Below, in pieces: positions 52,256 to 59,583 of a DNA stretch of 64,000 bases. The DNA is from Pontibacter aquaedesilientis. GTDB lineage: Bacteria > Bacteroidota > Bacteroidia > Cytophagales > Hymenobacteraceae. Under the pieces are notes generated by a model. It saw only the letters and a list, made by a program, of their open reading frames with translations. It was not told where the DNA came from and did not search any database. Within the stretch, counting starts at the first letter, position 1. Every line of letters begins with the position of its first letter. The translations under genes and the position numbers were made by a program. The stretch lies in contig NZ_JACXAJ010000002.1 in NCBI RefSeq assembly GCF_014773225.1, positions 620,001 through 684,000 of the forward strand, read 5' to 3'.

Positions 52256-53032
52256 ATGGCTGTAATTACGTTTACCTCAGACTTCGGATACACCGATCAT
52301 TATGTGGCCGCCGTGAAGGCCGCCATGCTGTCCCTGAACCCCCAGGCTAACATTGTAGACATTTCCCATGGCATCGAACCCTTTAATATTCCGCAGGCGG
52401 AGTACGTGATCGGGGCTGTGTTCCAGGAATTTCCGGAAGGCACGGTGCACCTGATCGCCGTGGACACCCACGGTTGCAAACAGGGCAAATATCATGCTGC
52501 AAAATACAAAGGGCACTATTTCCTGATGGCCGACAATGGCCTGCTCTCCCTCCTGACAAACGGCGAGCCCGAAGTCGTGGTGGAAATACAGACCGACGAT
52601 AGCCTGTTGCCCTTCCCGGCCAAGGACCTGCTGGCACCTGCTGCGCTGTTCCTGGCAAAGGGCGGTGACATTGATATTTTAGGCGAGCGCACCACCAGCT
52701 ATAAGCAACTGATGAACCGCCAGTTGCGACTTAACGACCACTCCATAACAGGGCATGTTATCCATGTGGACCGATACGGCAACCTCATCACCAACATTAC
52801 GCAAGACAGCGTCGACACCATTGCCCACGGGCGTACCTATACCGTGCACTTTGGCCGCGAAACGGTGGGCCGCATCCACCAGAACTATACCCAGGTAGAA
52901 GACGGGGACTGCTGCTGCCTCTACAACCACCTTGGCCAGCTCTGCATCGGCATCAACAAAGGCAATGCCGCCGAACTGTTGGGGCTTGGTTTCGATTCGC
53001 AGGTAGACGTGCGCTTTTATCCAGGAAGTTAA
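52256..53032 (+). CDS. SAM hydroxide adenosyltransferase (DUF62)
   Basis: A 258-residue enzyme of the DUF62/fluorinase-chlorinase fold family; the common members hydrolyse S-adenosylmethionine to adenosine and methionine. Visible family blocks are FTSDFGYTDHYVAAVKAAML at the start, NIVDISHGIEPFNIPQAEY, the Asp/Arg/His trio region with IHVDRYGNLITNI, and the C-terminal GQLCIGINKGNAAELLG. It lacks the fluorinase-specific loop as far as I can judge. Length is normal. It is divergent from phoH, and an inverted repeat element follows. Confidence 0.93.
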   Translation: MAVITFTSDFGYTDHYVAAVKAAMLSLNPQANIVDISHGIEPFNIPQAEYVIGAVFQEFPEGTVHLIAVDTHGCKQGKYHAAKYKGHYFLMADNGLLSLLTNGEPEVVVEIQTDDSLLPFPAKDLLAPAALFLAKGGDIDILGERTTSYKQLMNRQLRLNDHSITGHVIHVDRYGNLITNITQDSVDTIAHGRTYTVHFGRETVGRIHQNYTQVEDGDCCCLYNHLGQLCIGINKGNAAELLGLGFDSQVDVRFYPGS

Positions 53033-53193
53033 TAGATGTGTAGATTTGAAAATTTGAAGATTTGGAAATGAGAGGTGTGAATAGCTTCATGTGTTTTTAG
53101 CATGAAGTAGTTGCTGTTCTAAATTGTATTTATAATTTCGACTTTCAGAACATTTTACATTTTCAAATCTACACATCTTCAAATCAAAAAACT
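53033..53193. repeat. Intergenic inverted repeat between the DUF62 and ABM genes
   Basis: The 19-bp perfect arms are AGATGTGTAGATTTGAAAA (53034-53052) and its complement at 53160-53178, starting right at the stop codon and ending 15 bases before the next ATG. Additional TTTGAAGATTTGG words extend the left arm. About 107 bases lie between the arms. Confidence 0.8.
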
Positions 53194-53484
53194 ATGCTCA
53201 TCCGCATTGTCCGCATGACCTTTCAGCCAGAGAAGACGGAGGATTTTCTAGAGATATTCCGCAACTCAAAGGATAAGATTCGTGCTTTTGAGGGCTGCAA
53301 CCATGTAGAGCTTTTGCAGGACCTGAACCACCCCAATATCTACAGCACTTACAGCCTCTGGGACTCTGAAGAGCACCTCAACAACTACCGCGACTCCGAA
53401 CTGTTCGGGCAGGTATGGAAAGCCACCAAAGCGCTCTTTGCCGAGAAGCCCCAGGCCTGGTCCAATAAATCAGTAAACATTTAA
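53194..53484 (+). CDS. ABM-domain protein (antibiotic biosynthesis monooxygenase-like)
   Basis: A 96-residue single ABM domain: IRIVRMTFQPEKTEDFLEIF, then AFEGCNHVELLQDL and STYSLWDSEEHLNNYRDSELF. The ferredoxin-like fold includes cofactor-free monooxygenases and many proteins of unknown role. There is no haem-degrading Trp/Asn/His trio that I can point to. It sits between two inverted-repeat elements, upstream of hscB in the same direction. Confidence 0.88.
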   Translation: MLIRIVRMTFQPEKTEDFLEIFRNSKDKIRAFEGCNHVELLQDLNHPNIYSTYSLWDSEEHLNNYRDSELFGQVWKATKALFAEKPQAWSNKSVNI

Positions 53485-53614
53485 CAGTTATCATTTAACA
53501 GTTAACAATCCGCAGGTATGGACAGGATGTTTATAAGAGTTTAAACAATCCCATTGCTTTTCCTGTACTTTTGCAACGTATACCTGATGGTGTTTACTGT
53601 TTACTGCTAACTGA
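53471..53614. repeat. Weaker intergenic inverted repeat between ABM and hscB
   Basis: CAGTAAACA (53471-53479) and ATTTAACAGTTA-type words to 53510 are opposed by TGTTTACTGTTTACTGC (from 53591) near the hscB start. The nine outer bases are exact complements and the rest is imperfect. Confidence 0.45.
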
Positions 53615-53626
53615 TCCCTGTAAAAA

Positions 53627-54157
53627 ATGAATTACTTCGAGTTTTACCATATACCTGAGAGTTTTCTGCCGGACGAGAAGGCGATCAAACGACGCTACTA
53701 CGAACTGAGCCGCGAGTACCACCCGGACTTTTATGCTAACGAAGACCTGAGCACGCAAAACAAAATACTGGAGCTCTCCACGCTCAACACCAATGCCTAC
53801 CGCACCCTAAGCGATGCCGACCTGCGCATGCAGTACATTTTGAAGGAGCACGGTTTGCTGGAAGAAGGCAAAAACGAACTGCCGGGTAACTTCCTGATGG
53901 AGATGATGGAGCTGAACGAGGAGCTGATGGAGCTGGAGTTTGACTTTGACCCCGCCAAGCTGCACGAAATAGGGGAGAAGAGCACCGGTATCATGGCTAC
54001 CTTAGAAAATGATGTGCTACCAGTTTTGCAGCGATACCCTGAGCTTCACGGTGTTACCAAAGAAGAGGCCCTGCAGGAGGTAAAAACTTACTATCTGAAG
54101 AAAAAATATCTTTTGCGTATTCAAGAAACATTATCTAAGTTTGCATCACGTTCCTGA
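53627..54157 (+). CDS. hscB: Fe-S cluster co-chaperone HscB
   Basis: A 176-residue J-domain protein that brings the IscU scaffold to HscA for iron-sulfur cluster transfer. The J domain occupies about residues 1-70 with the essential HPD in SREYHPDFY, preceded by KAIKRRYYELS. The C-terminal helical bundle contains LPGNFLMEMMELNEELMEL, the IscU-binding helix characteristic of HscB. The length is normal. The gene is followed after 23 bases by tRNA-Leu. Confidence 0.93.
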   Translation: MNYFEFYHIPESFLPDEKAIKRRYYELSREYHPDFYANEDLSTQNKILELSTLNTNAYRTLSDADLRMQYILKEHGLLEEGKNELPGNFLMEMMELNEELMELEFDFDPAKLHEIGEKSTGIMATLENDVLPVLQRYPELHGVTKEEALQEVKTYYLKKKYLLRIQETLSKFASRS

Positions 54158-54180
54158 TAGTCGATTAGGAATTTAGTAAT

Positions 54181-54264
54181 GCCTTGGTGGCGGAATTGGT
54201 AGACGCGCTGGTCTCAAACACCTGTGAGGTTACACTCGTGCCGGTTCGACTCCGGCCCAAGGTA
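54181..54264 (+). tRNA. tRNA-Leu (anticodon CAA)
   Basis: The acceptor strand GCCTTGG pairs with CCAAGGT (54257-54263; G1-U72) and the discriminator is A. The D-arm contains GGAATTGGTAGAC and the anticodon loop CTCAAAC gives CAA, reading UUG. The long class II variable arm is GAG...CTC, and the T-arm GCCGG-TTCGACT-CCGGC. The anticodon stem CTGGT/ACCTG has a U-U mismatch at the second pair (28-42). CCA is not encoded. Confidence 0.95.
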
Positions 54265-54280
54265 CAAGTACAAATGAAAA

Positions 54281-54313
54281 GCCCTGTAAGTAAATTGCTT
54301 ACAGGGCTTTTTT
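54281..54313. terminator. tRNA-Leu terminator, probably bidirectional
   Basis: GCCCTGTAAG (54281-54290) pairs with CTTACAGGGC (54298-54307), flanked by AAAA and TTTTTT. It also lies downstream of the minus-strand rloB-like gene. Confidence 0.88.
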
Positions 54314-54339
54314 ATTAATCAGATAATAAAATCTAAATT

Positions 54340-54963
54340 TTAAACGGTGCGGTTAAATCTTTCATCTTTTGGGAAAAGACGCTGAAAAATAACATGCACT
54401 TGACATCTAGGATGATGAGCACTTACATCGCTTTGATTTTTCTCTAATCTTACTGAATTAGGTATAGCCTCTGTAGGAAGTTTGTCCTTCAATAGCTTAT
54501 AAATATTTTTTGACTTTAAATACTTAATTTCCTTGGTATAAGAAGCCATGTGTTTATGCAACTCTTTTTCTAATTCTGAATAACTACGAAATAATTTAGT
54601 TGTAGGAATATGGTGTAATAAAAACCATATTTCGAAGCAAGGGTTACATAGTAAAACTTTACATGCACCACTTCTTTCTAGTTTTTTGGTTTCAGTTTCT
54701 AACCATTTAAGTTTACCATCACTGATCACTTTATCTAAATCTATTAAGCAAAAGACAAAATCGTAACCAGATTCAACCAAAAATTTTGCTTTTTCTATAG
54801 CTGATAAATATCCACCATACTTATCCGGAATATCAGGCTTTATATCAATATCAGGAATTGACTCCTCTTCTTTAAGCTGTTCAAAATAAATTTTCTCTGT
54901 CTGTCCATCACCGACTATTGCAATTTTAACTCTTGGTTTTCTTTTATTCTTTTCTCGTGCCAT
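54340..54963 (-). CDS. rloB: RloB-like TOPRIM-type protein
   Basis: A 207-residue protein of the RloB family, named from ORFs linked to type I restriction loci in Campylobacter. The N-terminal strand and loop IAIVGDGQTEKIYFEQL matches the family signature EGxxTExxYF, with Asp in place of the usual Glu. FCLIDLDK supplies the acidic DxD pair and CNPCFEIWFLLHH is the strongly conserved family block. Together these suggest a TOPRIM-like metal-dependent nuclease fold. The partner ATPase gene lies 13 bases upstream in the same direction. Base composition is very AT-rich. A nuclease effector in a phage-defence pair is the likely role, by inference. Confidence 0.88.
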   Translation of the reverse strand: MAREKNKRKPRVKIAIVGDGQTEKIYFEQLKEEESIPDIDIKPDIPDKYGGYLSAIEKAKFLVESGYDFVFCLIDLDKVISDGKLKWLETETKKLERSGACKVLLCNPCFEIWFLLHHIPTTKLFRSYSELEKELHKHMASYTKEIKYLKSKNIYKLLKDKLPTEAIPNSVRLEKNQSDVSAHHPRCQVHVIFQRLFPKDERFNRTV

Positions 54964-54976
54964 TAGGTGCTAAACA

Positions 54977-56299
54977 CTAATTTTCAAAATTTAAAAAGAT
55001 GTTCCCTATTTTAGGTTTAGCACCTAATTTTCCAACATTATAAGCATTGAAAACTGAGTTATATTTCCTCCTAAATGTTTTAGAATCAAAATCATTTAAA
55101 GAGTATAAATCTGTAGCTCCATTTTCTTGTTTTTCAGTAAACCAAACAACATCATTTCTCAGAATATCATTATTAGAAAGAAATAGCACGTTATGAGTTG
55201 TAAAAAGTAACTGAGAATCAGTTGTAGTAGCTAGAAAAGTTAAAATAAACTGCTTCATCAAATCAGGATGTAATGAAGTTTCTATTTCGTCTATACTCAC
55301 AAATGTGGGTTTGATAATTGCAGATGCAAGAACACCACTCAATCCATAATATCTAAGTGTGCCTCTAGACTCATGACTTGATTTCAGTTTATATGAAGTA
55401 TAATCATTATGTTCATCTTTAACTTTGTGATGAAAAATAATATCCTTCATCAGCATTCTCTTTTCTTTCAACACCTTAACCAAATCTTCAGGAGGCAAAG
55501 CTTGGTATAGATCACTAATCATATGCAAGCCAACTTCCTCCTCACTCTCTTGAACTTCAAAATCAGTAATGTGAAAATCAGCGTTCTGTATGAGCTTGAT
55601 TAAAATATTTTTGATTTCTATAGATTCTTCAGCCAATTCACTTGTAGAGGCAAATAGGTCATGATGAGGAGAAATAAAACTTTGTAAATACGTGCTAAAC
55701 CAATTATATACAATTTCAAGTTCGGGAAATTGGGCATTAGATTTTGATACAGCTCCTAAAACTGTATTATTGGATAATGTATTTCCTTCTAATATTATTT
55801 TGTCTTTATAACCTGTTCCAATTTTACTCCCGAAATCAATAAATGAATGATAGCTTTTTTTAATAATTTCTGTAAACCTTACATATAATTTTGCTCTTTT
55901 ACCATTCGGGTAGTAGAATAATGATTCATTAATTATTTTATGTTTATCAAACTCTATTTCATAATCATATTTAACTTTATCAATGAAGAACTTTATACCA
56001 AGTATACTCGATGATTTGCTAGATACATTATCAAAAAGAAATGGCTCAAAACCGAGAGTATCATCTTTTTGATCTAAAGGGAACAAAACTAATTGACGTA
56101 AGAGCTCAATTCCTTCTAATATAGTTGTTTTCCCTGAAGCATTAGGGCCATAAATTACACCCATCTTTAAAATCTTCAGTCCAGGTTTTACTTCTATACA
56201 ATAGAAATCATCTAATTCAGTATCCTTTGAGGCCTCAAAACTAAGCAATTGCTCATCTTTTACAGGCCCAATGTTTTTCATGTTAAACTCTAAAATCAT
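54977..56299 (-). CDS. rloA: RloA-like AAA/ABC-type ATPase
   Basis: A 440-residue ATPase of the AAA_15/AAA_21 (OLD-related, RloA-like) type. The start MILEFNMKNIGPVKDEQLLSF in two parts is a normal ABC/SMC-like first strand. Walker A is IYGPNASGKTTILEGI (about residues 50-65), a signature-like ESRGTLRYYGL precedes Walker B FVSIDEIETSLHP, and the switch His lies in LLFTTHN. No coiled-coil hook is evident; the insert between is helical. With the downstream RloB gene it forms a sensor-ATPase plus nuclease pair similar in plan to PARIS (AriA/AriB) and OLD systems. Counted lines inside the gene have 15 and 17 G+C of 60. Confidence 0.9.
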   Translation of the reverse strand: MILEFNMKNIGPVKDEQLLSFEASKDTELDDFYCIEVKPGLKILKMGVIYGPNASGKTTILEGIELLRQLVLFPLDQKDDTLGFEPFLFDNVSSKSSSILGIKFFIDKVKYDYEIEFDKHKIINESLFYYPNGKRAKLYVRFTEIIKKSYHSFIDFGSKIGTGYKDKIILEGNTLSNNTVLGAVSKSNAQFPELEIVYNWFSTYLQSFISPHHDLFASTSELAEESIEIKNILIKLIQNADFHITDFEVQESEEEVGLHMISDLYQALPPEDLVKVLKEKRMLMKDIIFHHKVKDEHNDYTSYKLKSSHESRGTLRYYGLSGVLASAIIKPTFVSIDEIETSLHPDLMKQFILTFLATTTDSQLLFTTHNVLFLSNNDILRNDVVWFTEKQENGATDLYSLNDFDSKTFRRKYNSVFNAYNVGKLGAKPKIGNIFLNFEN

Positions 56300-56404
56300 T
56301 AGATCGGCTTTTTAAGGATCAATTATGCAATCCATATGCTAATTTATGCCTTAAAAACGATTTTCAAATAGTTTAGATGTGTTTAATTTTAATAATTGAG
56401 TTAA

Positions 56405-56647
56405 CTACTGGAGCGATAGCAAACCCTGATCTTTCGGATTTGCAATCCGAAAGATCAGGGTCGCGGATTTGAAATCCGCCTTCTCATAGGCAGTTGCTAA
56501 TGAAATTAAAGCAGATTGTAAATACGGAACAGCGACGTCATCCGGAAGTACCTTAAATGAAAATTCATTTATTAATTCACATTTTTTACAATCATCCAAT
56601 TCAAAAAGCTGAACTAACATTCTATTATTTATAGTTCTAAAGATCAA
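56405..56647 (-). pseudogene. Probable gene fragment whose 3' end is formed by REP-like repeats
   Basis: An 80-codon frame in the AT-rich block. The first 56 residues (MIFRTINNRMLVQLFELDDC onward) have AT-rich codon use like the rlo genes and no family I recognise. The last part (DFKSATLIFRIANPKDQ) is just the translation of the double hairpin at 56424-56479. It is therefore likely a truncated gene, disrupted or extended by insertion of the repeat, though a functional short protein cannot be excluded. Confidence 0.45.
56424..56479. repeat. REP/BIME-like double palindrome
   Basis: The first hairpin has 17-bp perfect arms, CCCTGATCTTTCGGATT (56424-56440) and its complement (56444-56460), with a TGC loop. 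The second is GCGGATTT-G-AAATCCGC (56463-56479). The shared core GGATTTG/AAATCC and the close pairing of two unequal palindromes are like Bacteroidota REP elements mobilised by RAYT (Y1-type) transposases. No RAYT gene is in this window. Confidence 0.75.
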
Positions 56648-56842
56648 GTGTGTCGTACTTAGTCAGCACTTCCCAAATCTCATCTTTATCCACCCTTCAC
56701 ATTCCTTCCCAAAAAATCGAACGGTCAAACATCGATTCATTTCCCCAACCTGATAAACCGCATAACCTCTCTTAGAAAATCATCCCACTAAAAATTGGTT
56801 ACAGAGTAGATACTATATATATTGGTTTCTTATTTCTGTACC

Positions 56843-57436
56843 ATGACGAGTTTTGAAGAGACCAAACAGCTGCTGGAGAACTCCACCTTCTACTATATCA
56901 TCACCACCAACATGGAGGGACGGTATACCTATGTAAACAACTGCTATAACGAAGCCTTCCGGGACATTCATGGGTGTATAGTGGGGCAGCCCTATGAAGT
57001 GACTATGCACTCAGACGACTGTAAGGTGTGCGAAGAGGTGGCCCTGCAGTGCTTCACCAATCCAGCCTGTACTTTCCCGGCTACTATCCGCAAACACGAC
57101 GGCAAAGGCGGATATTTGATCACGCAATGGGAATACAAGGCTATACTGGACGAAGACGGAAACCCTGCCGGCATGTTCTGTCTGGGCTACGACATCACAG
57201 ATTATACGGCTTACCACGAACAACTCCAGGATGCAAAATCCCTTTTGCAGGAGATTTCCTTTTACCAGTCGCATGTGGTGAGGAGGCCGCTGGCCAATAT
57301 CATGGGTTTGGCCAAGGTATTGGAAAACATGCCTTTGGATCAGAATGTAAGAAATATCTGTAAGATGCTCATTGAGAATAGCCTGCAACTAGACGCGGTT
57401 ATCAAAGAAGCCGCCGCCAGGCAACTTGTAGACTAA
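56843..57436 (+). CDS. PAS protein with H-box helices but no kinase ATPase domain
   Basis: A 197-residue protein from the ATG at 56843 (MTSFEETKQLL); an upstream TTG at 56822 is less likely. Residues about 5-125 form a PAS domain (FYYIITTNMEGRYTYVNNCY at the start, IVGQPYEVTMH, and AGMFCLGYDITDY at the end). A linker helix leads to a HisKA-like helical hairpin with H-box FYQSHVVRRPLANIMGLAKV. The protein stops after the second helix, with no N-, G1- or G2-box. It could be phosphorylated by another kinase or act as a phosphotransfer or dimerisation module. It lies upstream of the DUF808 gene with about 155 bases between. Confidence 0.85.
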   Translation: MTSFEETKQLLENSTFYYIITTNMEGRYTYVNNCYNEAFRDIHGCIVGQPYEVTMHSDDCKVCEEVALQCFTNPACTFPATIRKHDGKGGYLITQWEYKAILDEDGNPAGMFCLGYDITDYTAYHEQLQDAKSLLQEISFYQSHVVRRPLANIMGLAKVLENMPLDQNVRNICKMLIENSLQLDAVIKEAAARQLVD

Positions 57437-57591
57437 TGCTAACGCAGGCTTAAGTTTGAAGCCGAGCAATCGCCCTATCAGCAAGGCATAAGGCTCGATT
57501 AAATTAGAAGATTAAAAAAGACTGCTTGCCAGGTTAATCCGTACAGAGTAGGCAGCACAAAAAAATTATACCTTAAACTAAAGAATACAAC

Positions 57592-58533
57592 ATGGCGACA
57601 GGATTACTTGCGCTTTTAGATGATGTGGCGGCACTGGTGAAAGTCAGCGCGGCCAGCCTGGATGACGTACCGACACAGGTGGCGAAAACAACGGGCAAAG
57701 TTTCCGGCATCGTGATCGACGATACGGCTGTAACGCCTAAATATGTGGTGGGCCTCGACCCGAAGCGCGAGCTCTCCATCATCTGGCAGATCGCCAAAAA
57801 GTCAGTCATCAACAAAGCGATCTTTCTGGGGCCGGCGGCGCTGGTGCTGGGCTACTTTGCGCCAGCGGTTATACCTTACATCCTCATGCTGGGCGGTGCC
57901 TACCTGTGCTTCGAGGGCTATGAGAAAGTCCACTCCATGTTCAGCAAAACACACGAGCCCACAGATGAGCCAACAGAGGAGATGGAGGTGATCACACCGG
58001 AAGAGTTGGAGAAACAACGGGTAAATGGTGCTGTGCGCACTGACTTTATACTATCCGCAGAGATCATGGCCATTGCCTATTCCACGGTGGCCGACAGCCC
58101 CCTGATGAACCAGATCGTGGTGCTGTTGGCGGTGGCTATTTTCATTACCGTTGCGGTGTACGGCTTTGTGGGGCTCATCGTGAAAGCCGACGACATTGGG
58201 GTGCACATGGCGCAGGGCAAATTTCACCCGACCACCCAGAAGATCGGGCGCGGCATCGTGAAAGCCATGCCATCTTTCCTGGTGATTCTCGGGTATGTGG
58301 GTACGGCGGCCATGCTGTGGGTAGGGGCCGAAATTATTGCGCATGGTCTGCCATTCATGCATCACCCCATGGAGGTGTTGGGCAATCTCTTTCCGGATGT
58401 GCCTTTTCTTGGCTGGCTGGTGAAGGTCGTGGTGCTGGCTTTGGGCGGCATACTCTTAGGGGCTGTTATTGCCCAGGTGGTCTCGATGGGCAGCAGGTTG
58501 TTCAAAGGTTCTGCACAGAAGGTGGCGAATTGA
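57592..58533 (+). CDS. DUF808 family inner-membrane protein (YedI-like)
   Basis: A 313-residue membrane protein. The N-terminal block ATGLLALLDDVAALVKVSA is the DUF808 family signature, followed by TGKVSGIVIDDTAVTPKYV. The family also shows the segment GPAALVLGYFAPAVIPYILMLGG. About six membrane helices are predicted, with a charged loop of about 40 residues after the third. The role is unknown. It is a single gene with a strong terminator. Confidence 0.93.
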   Translation: MATGLLALLDDVAALVKVSAASLDDVPTQVAKTTGKVSGIVIDDTAVTPKYVVGLDPKRELSIIWQIAKKSVINKAIFLGPAALVLGYFAPAVIPYILMLGGAYLCFEGYEKVHSMFSKTHEPTDEPTEEMEVITPEELEKQRVNGAVRTDFILSAEIMAIAYSTVADSPLMNQIVVLLAVAIFITVAVYGFVGLIVKADDIGVHMAQGKFHPTTQKIGRGIVKAMPSFLVILGYVGTAAMLWVGAEIIAHGLPFMHHPMEVLGNLFPDVPFLGWLVKVVVLALGGILLGAVIAQVVSMGSRLFKGSAQKVAN

Positions 58534-58963
58534 TTAGTACTTCCCTCAACCCTGCAAGCAGAAGGCCTGTCGGTATCGGCAGGCCTTCTGCTTCAGGTAG
58601 TTATACTTGCCAGTTCAGGAACACCCCTGCGGTCTCCCCAGGGTATGGCTTTGCACAGATACTGGTCCGGTTAAAAGAGGGGGACAGATGCTCAGCTCCA
58701 TTTCCCCCGCTCGATTAACCGGAGAAAGTTTCCCTTGCAAGCAATTCAACGATGCTGTGCCTCGCAGCAATAAATTTATCGCTCCACAATACAGGCTCCG
58801 ATCCTGTCCAGCTAATTGCACTATTTTACCTGCTTAGTTAAGCAGCGGTATCCCGCTTGCCGCCAAATATTTAATGGATAATTCTGATCGGGTTGTGATT
58901 GAGATAAGCTTTAGAATCATTATATTTGTATAGGTATATGTTTATATTAAGCTCTTTTCCAAT
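58534..58963. other. Intergenic region, 430 bases
   Basis: This gap holds the DUF808 terminator (58558-58591). The rest, 58600-58960, has short frames on both strands without coding character and an AT-rich run at 58890-58960 that should hold the promoter of the AhpD-like gene. I see no RNA gene. Confidence 0.55.
58558..58591 (+). terminator. DUF808 terminator
   Basis: GCAGAAGGCCTG (58558-58569) pairs perfectly with CAGGCCTTCTGC (58580-58591) across ten bases. Confidence 0.8.
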
Positions 58964-59551
58964 ATGAATACTTCTATTTCTTCTGCTACCTCCCGGTTTA
59001 AAATGGTGCCATATGAGGAGGCAACACCTGAGGTAAAAGCCATTTACGACGAAACCATGCAAGCCCTGCAGCTTCCATTTGTATTGAACTGGTTTAAGTG
59101 CCAGGGCAACAACGCTACTTTGCTGCGCGGCAATTGGGAAAAACTCAGATCTACTTTGCTCGAAGGGCAGGTGCCTAACATCCTGAAGCAGCTTATCATC
59201 TACAACGTTTCTAAGGAAAGGAAATGTGATTACTGCGCGCAGGCACACGGTATTTTTGCCGACAGCATGGGCAAAATGATCACAGACGATGAAAACTTTA
59301 AACCCACTGCTGATCTGGAGTCCCCGGTTCTGCCGAAGAGCTACAGAACGGCTGTGCGCATTGCCACCAAAGCCGCGCTTCACACAGCTTCCGTAGCGCA
59401 AGCAGACTTCGAAGAGCTGGCGCAGGAGGGCTTTTCTGATGAAGAAGTTCAGGAGTTGATGGCACAGGCTGATCTGGTGAACATGCTTAACACCATAGCG
59501 ACCATCTCGGGCATCAAGCTGGACAACGAGCTGCTGGAGCCAGAGTTTTAA
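58964..59551 (+). CDS. Carboxymuconolactone decarboxylase-like (AhpD fold) protein
   Basis: A 195-residue helical protein of the CMD/AhpD family. The redox-type motif is visible as KERKCDYCAQAHGIF (CxxC with the following His, about residues 88-98), preceded by LKQLIIYNVS. These features fit the peroxidase-related AhpD branch more than the decarboxylase. It may remove hydroperoxides through a thiol cycle. The GAF-like gene starts 32 bases downstream in the same direction, suggesting one transcript with the sensor and receiver genes. Confidence 0.9.
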   Translation: MNTSISSATSRFKMVPYEEATPEVKAIYDETMQALQLPFVLNWFKCQGNNATLLRGNWEKLRSTLLEGQVPNILKQLIIYNVSKERKCDYCAQAHGIFADSMGKMITDDENFKPTADLESPVLPKSYRTAVRIATKAALHTASVAQADFEELAQEGFSDEEVQELMAQADLVNMLNTIATISGIKLDNELLEPEF

Positions 59552-59583
59552 GCTGCTGCGTCTTAGCGCCAAAGGTTGTTTTT

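Larger units (their letters stand above)
56300..56842. other. Long gap with gene fragment and REP-like hairpins
   Basis: This 543-base stretch lies between the rloA-like gene and the PAS gene. 56300-56400 is AT-rich upstream DNA of the ATPase gene. 56405-56647 is a probable gene fragment ending in REP-like hairpins (56424-56479). 56650-56842 has no long frame; a short minus-strand piece at about 56648-56690 could encode DEIWEVLTKYDTLDL before a stop, perhaps a remnant of a decayed gene. Confidence 0.5.

Noticed and set aside
54264..56842. Integrated element with tRNA-duplicated ends
   Set aside because: I could not find a second copy of the tRNA 3' end nor an integrase gene; the block is AT-rich but its borders are not defined.
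58607..58837. Short frames on both strands after the DUF808 terminator
   Set aside because: No coding character, no start context; they overlap each other on opposite strands.
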